Assembly (NCBI GenBank): GCA_000719025.1
Contig: JODP01000005.1
Span: 186,001-250,000 of the forward strand
Reading direction: 5' to 3'
Origin: Kineosporia aurantiaca JCM 3230
Lineage (GTDB): Bacteria > Actinomycetota > Actinomycetes > Actinomycetales > Kineosporiaceae
DNA: 64,000 nucleotides
Each line of letters starts with the position of its first letter. The first letter of the stretch is position 1. Shown one piece after another: positions 62,736 through 64,000 of this stretch. The position numbers and the translations under genes are program-made. The notes beneath the pieces are model-generated. The model was not told where the DNA came from. It worked only from the letters and a program-made list of their open reading frames with translations, and did no database searches.

Positions 62736-64000
62736 TCAGGAAACGCCGGCGAGATGCCCCTCGTAGTGGACGATGTGCACACCCCCGCCGCGGCGCTTCA
62801 CGTCGTACATGGCCGCGTCGGCCGAGCGCATCACCGCGGCGGCGAGCGTCTCCCGGTCGAGATCCGGTTCCGCCGCAGGGCGGTTTCCGGCCGGGGCGGT
62901 CTCGTCCAGCACGACCACCCCGATCGAGGCGCCGACCTGAACGGTGAGCGGGCCGACCGCCACCGGAGCGCACATGTCCCCGAGGATCCGCTGGGACAGC
63001 GCCGGGGCCTCGGCGATCCCGCAGTCGTGCAGCAGCACCACGAACTCGTCCCCGCCGATCCGGGCGATGGTGTCGCTGTCGCGGACCATCCGGCCCAGGC
63101 GCTCGGTCACCGCGCAGAGCACCGCATCGCCGATGTGGTGCCCGTGCGTGTCGTTGAGCACCTTGAACCCGTCCAGGTCGATGTAGACCAGCAGACCGCG
63201 CGGGCCGGCGACGAACTCGGGCAGCCGGCGCTGCAGCAGCTCGCGGTTGGCCGCTCCGGTCAGCTGGTCGTGCTCGGCCAGATCGCGCAGCGCGTTGGCG
63301 GCCCGTTCCTGGGCCCGGGCCATCCGGTAGAAGCGCAGCACGATGGTCAGGGCGACGACCAGGGTGGCGGCCAGGCTGGGGATCCGGGCCAGCCCGGTCT
63401 GCGCGGTGAGGGCGTTGGTCAGGCTCACCGCGGTGAGCGAGAGGCCGAGCACGCCGACCCGCCAGATCTGCAGGTGCTGGCCCGCCCCCTGGCGGGCCGG
63501 GGCGGTCAGCCGGCTCCCGCTGGGGTGCAGAGCGCTCGCCCCGAGCGCGGTGTTCAGCACCAGGAAGCCGGCGTCCAGGTGCCCGGTGTCGAAGTTCGGC
63601 ACCCGATGGGACAGGGTCTGGAACAGGAAATCCAACGGCAGGGCAGCCCCGAAGCCGGCCACCAGCAGGCCGGCCGCCGTTCCCCAGGAGCCCGGGACGA
63701 GCAGGATGGTCATCGCCAGGCTGAAGACGAACACGTCGCCGAGCGGGTAGAGCAGCGCCACGAAGGTGTCCATCGGGGTGGGGTTGCCGGCCAGCCCGGG
63801 CTCCACGATCACCAGCCAGACGCCGAGACCGGCCGCGGTGAACACGGTGAGCACGTCCAGCCGGATGTCGCGCACCACGATCCGCGGCAACCGCCGCAGC
63901 CGGATCATCTCGCTCACCGCCAGGATCTCCAGCGGGTAGGAGCCGAGCCAGAAAATGTCCGGTGGCCCGACCCGTCCGGCTGAGATGTCCAGCACCTCCA
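62736..64000 (-). CDS. Membrane GGDEF protein (N-terminus beyond the window)
   Basis: The open frame reaches the window end; GTG 63995 exists but the first visible helix (GPPDIFWLGSYPLEIL) is normally preceded by more membrane spans, so I treat it as 5'-partial. About seven membrane helices are visible, then HDQLTGAANRELLQRRLPEF and RIGGDEFVVLLHD, with an intact inhibitory site RDSD five residues before. No EAL domain. A probably product-inhibited diguanylate cyclase. Part of the same signalling-rich block as the GGDEF-EAL protein. Confidence 0.88.
   Translation of the reverse strand, partial: EVLDISAGRVGPPDIFWLGSYPLEILAVSEMIRLRRLPRIVVRDIRLDVLTVFTAAGLGVWLVIVEPGLAGNPTPMDTFVALLYPLGDVFVFSLAMTILLVPGSWGTAAGLLVAGFGAALPLDFLFQTLSHRVPNFDTGHLDAGFLVLNTALGASALHPSGSRLTAPARQGAGQHLQIWRVGVLGLSLTAVSLTNALTAQTGLARIPSLAATLVVALTIVLRFYRMARAQERAANALRDLAEHDQLTGAANRELLQRRLPEFVAGPRGLLVYIDLDGFKVLNDTHGHHIGDAVLCAVTERLGRMVRDSDTIARIGGDEFVVLLHDCGIAEAPALSQRILGDMCAPVAVGPLTVQVGASIGVVVLDETAPAGNRPAAEPDLDRETLAAAVMRSADAAMYDVKRRGGGVHIVHYEGHLAGVS

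Overview
The window is very GC-rich, uses GTG, TTG and probably CTG starts, and carries a typical actinobacterial gene set: ANTAR-domain proteins, a monomeric isocitrate dehydrogenase, an HspR-type HAIR element, many TetR/MarR regulators and CbtAB under a B12 riboswitch. It is chromosomal DNA of a free-living, probably soil or plant-litter actinomycete. I place it firmly only at phylum level (Actinomycetota). No rRNA, tRNA, IS element, prophage or CRISPR array was seen.

Layout. 1-12.5 kb: a hemicellulose-oligosaccharide locus. It has the end of a LacI-type regulator, a five-gene Opp/Dpp-type ABC transporter, then GH2 (beta-mannosidase-like), GH43, GH1 and a CE7 acetyl-xylan-esterase-like deacetylase, all on + and tightly coupled. 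Together they would import acetylated, branched oligosaccharides and dismantle them inside the cell. 12.5-22.9 kb: many small regulator/enzyme pairs (TetR next to aldo-keto reductase, epimerase, alpha/beta hydrolase or SDR), several with clear palindromic operators, plus a GNAT, a Gfo/Idh oxidoreductase and a secreted M15-like protein. 23-25 kb: a cobalamin riboswitch, cbtB, cbtA and a FhuF-like [2Fe-2S] protein whose frame has no ATG/GTG/TTG at its expected N-terminus. 25-37 kb: cutinase, TetR/MDR pair, two tandem GAF-ANTAR proteins, a fatty-acid desaturase, a quinone-reductase-like MDR, a TPR-GGDEF protein, a LysR/crotonase divergent pair, a DUF1275 protein, and an HSL-type esterase divergent from a MarR.

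37-48.5 kb: monomeric NADP-isocitrate dehydrogenase with a perfect terminator, then a MarR-idi-polyprenyl synthase operon, a 22-bp-period repeat array in front of a GGDEF protein, MarR/SDR, a membrane-anchored winged-helix protein, a secreted propeller/FlgD-Ig-like protein and an XRE protein with a large unrecognised C-terminal domain. 48.5-57.5 kb: lipoprotein sulfatase, a NarL-type two-component system whose two genes are separated by a long hairpin made of the same 22-bp repeat family, MarR/EamA pair, zinc metallopeptidase lipoprotein, RidA-like protein and a secreted DUF4874/DUF4832 protein. 57.5-64 kb: Hsp20 with a HAIR operator, a conserved small protein, a membrane GGDEF-EAL protein, two paralogous small proteins flanking a TM2 protein, and a membrane GGDEF protein running off the end.

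Two themes stand out. First, c-di-GMP and stress signalling is dense (four GGDEF proteins, two GAF-ANTAR, one two-component system). Second, many enzymes sit beside a regulator with a readable palindrome. The least explained items are the 22-bp repeat family, the FhuF-like gene in the B12 operon, and the paralog pair sharing the WGPxDFERGDQVRYLS core.
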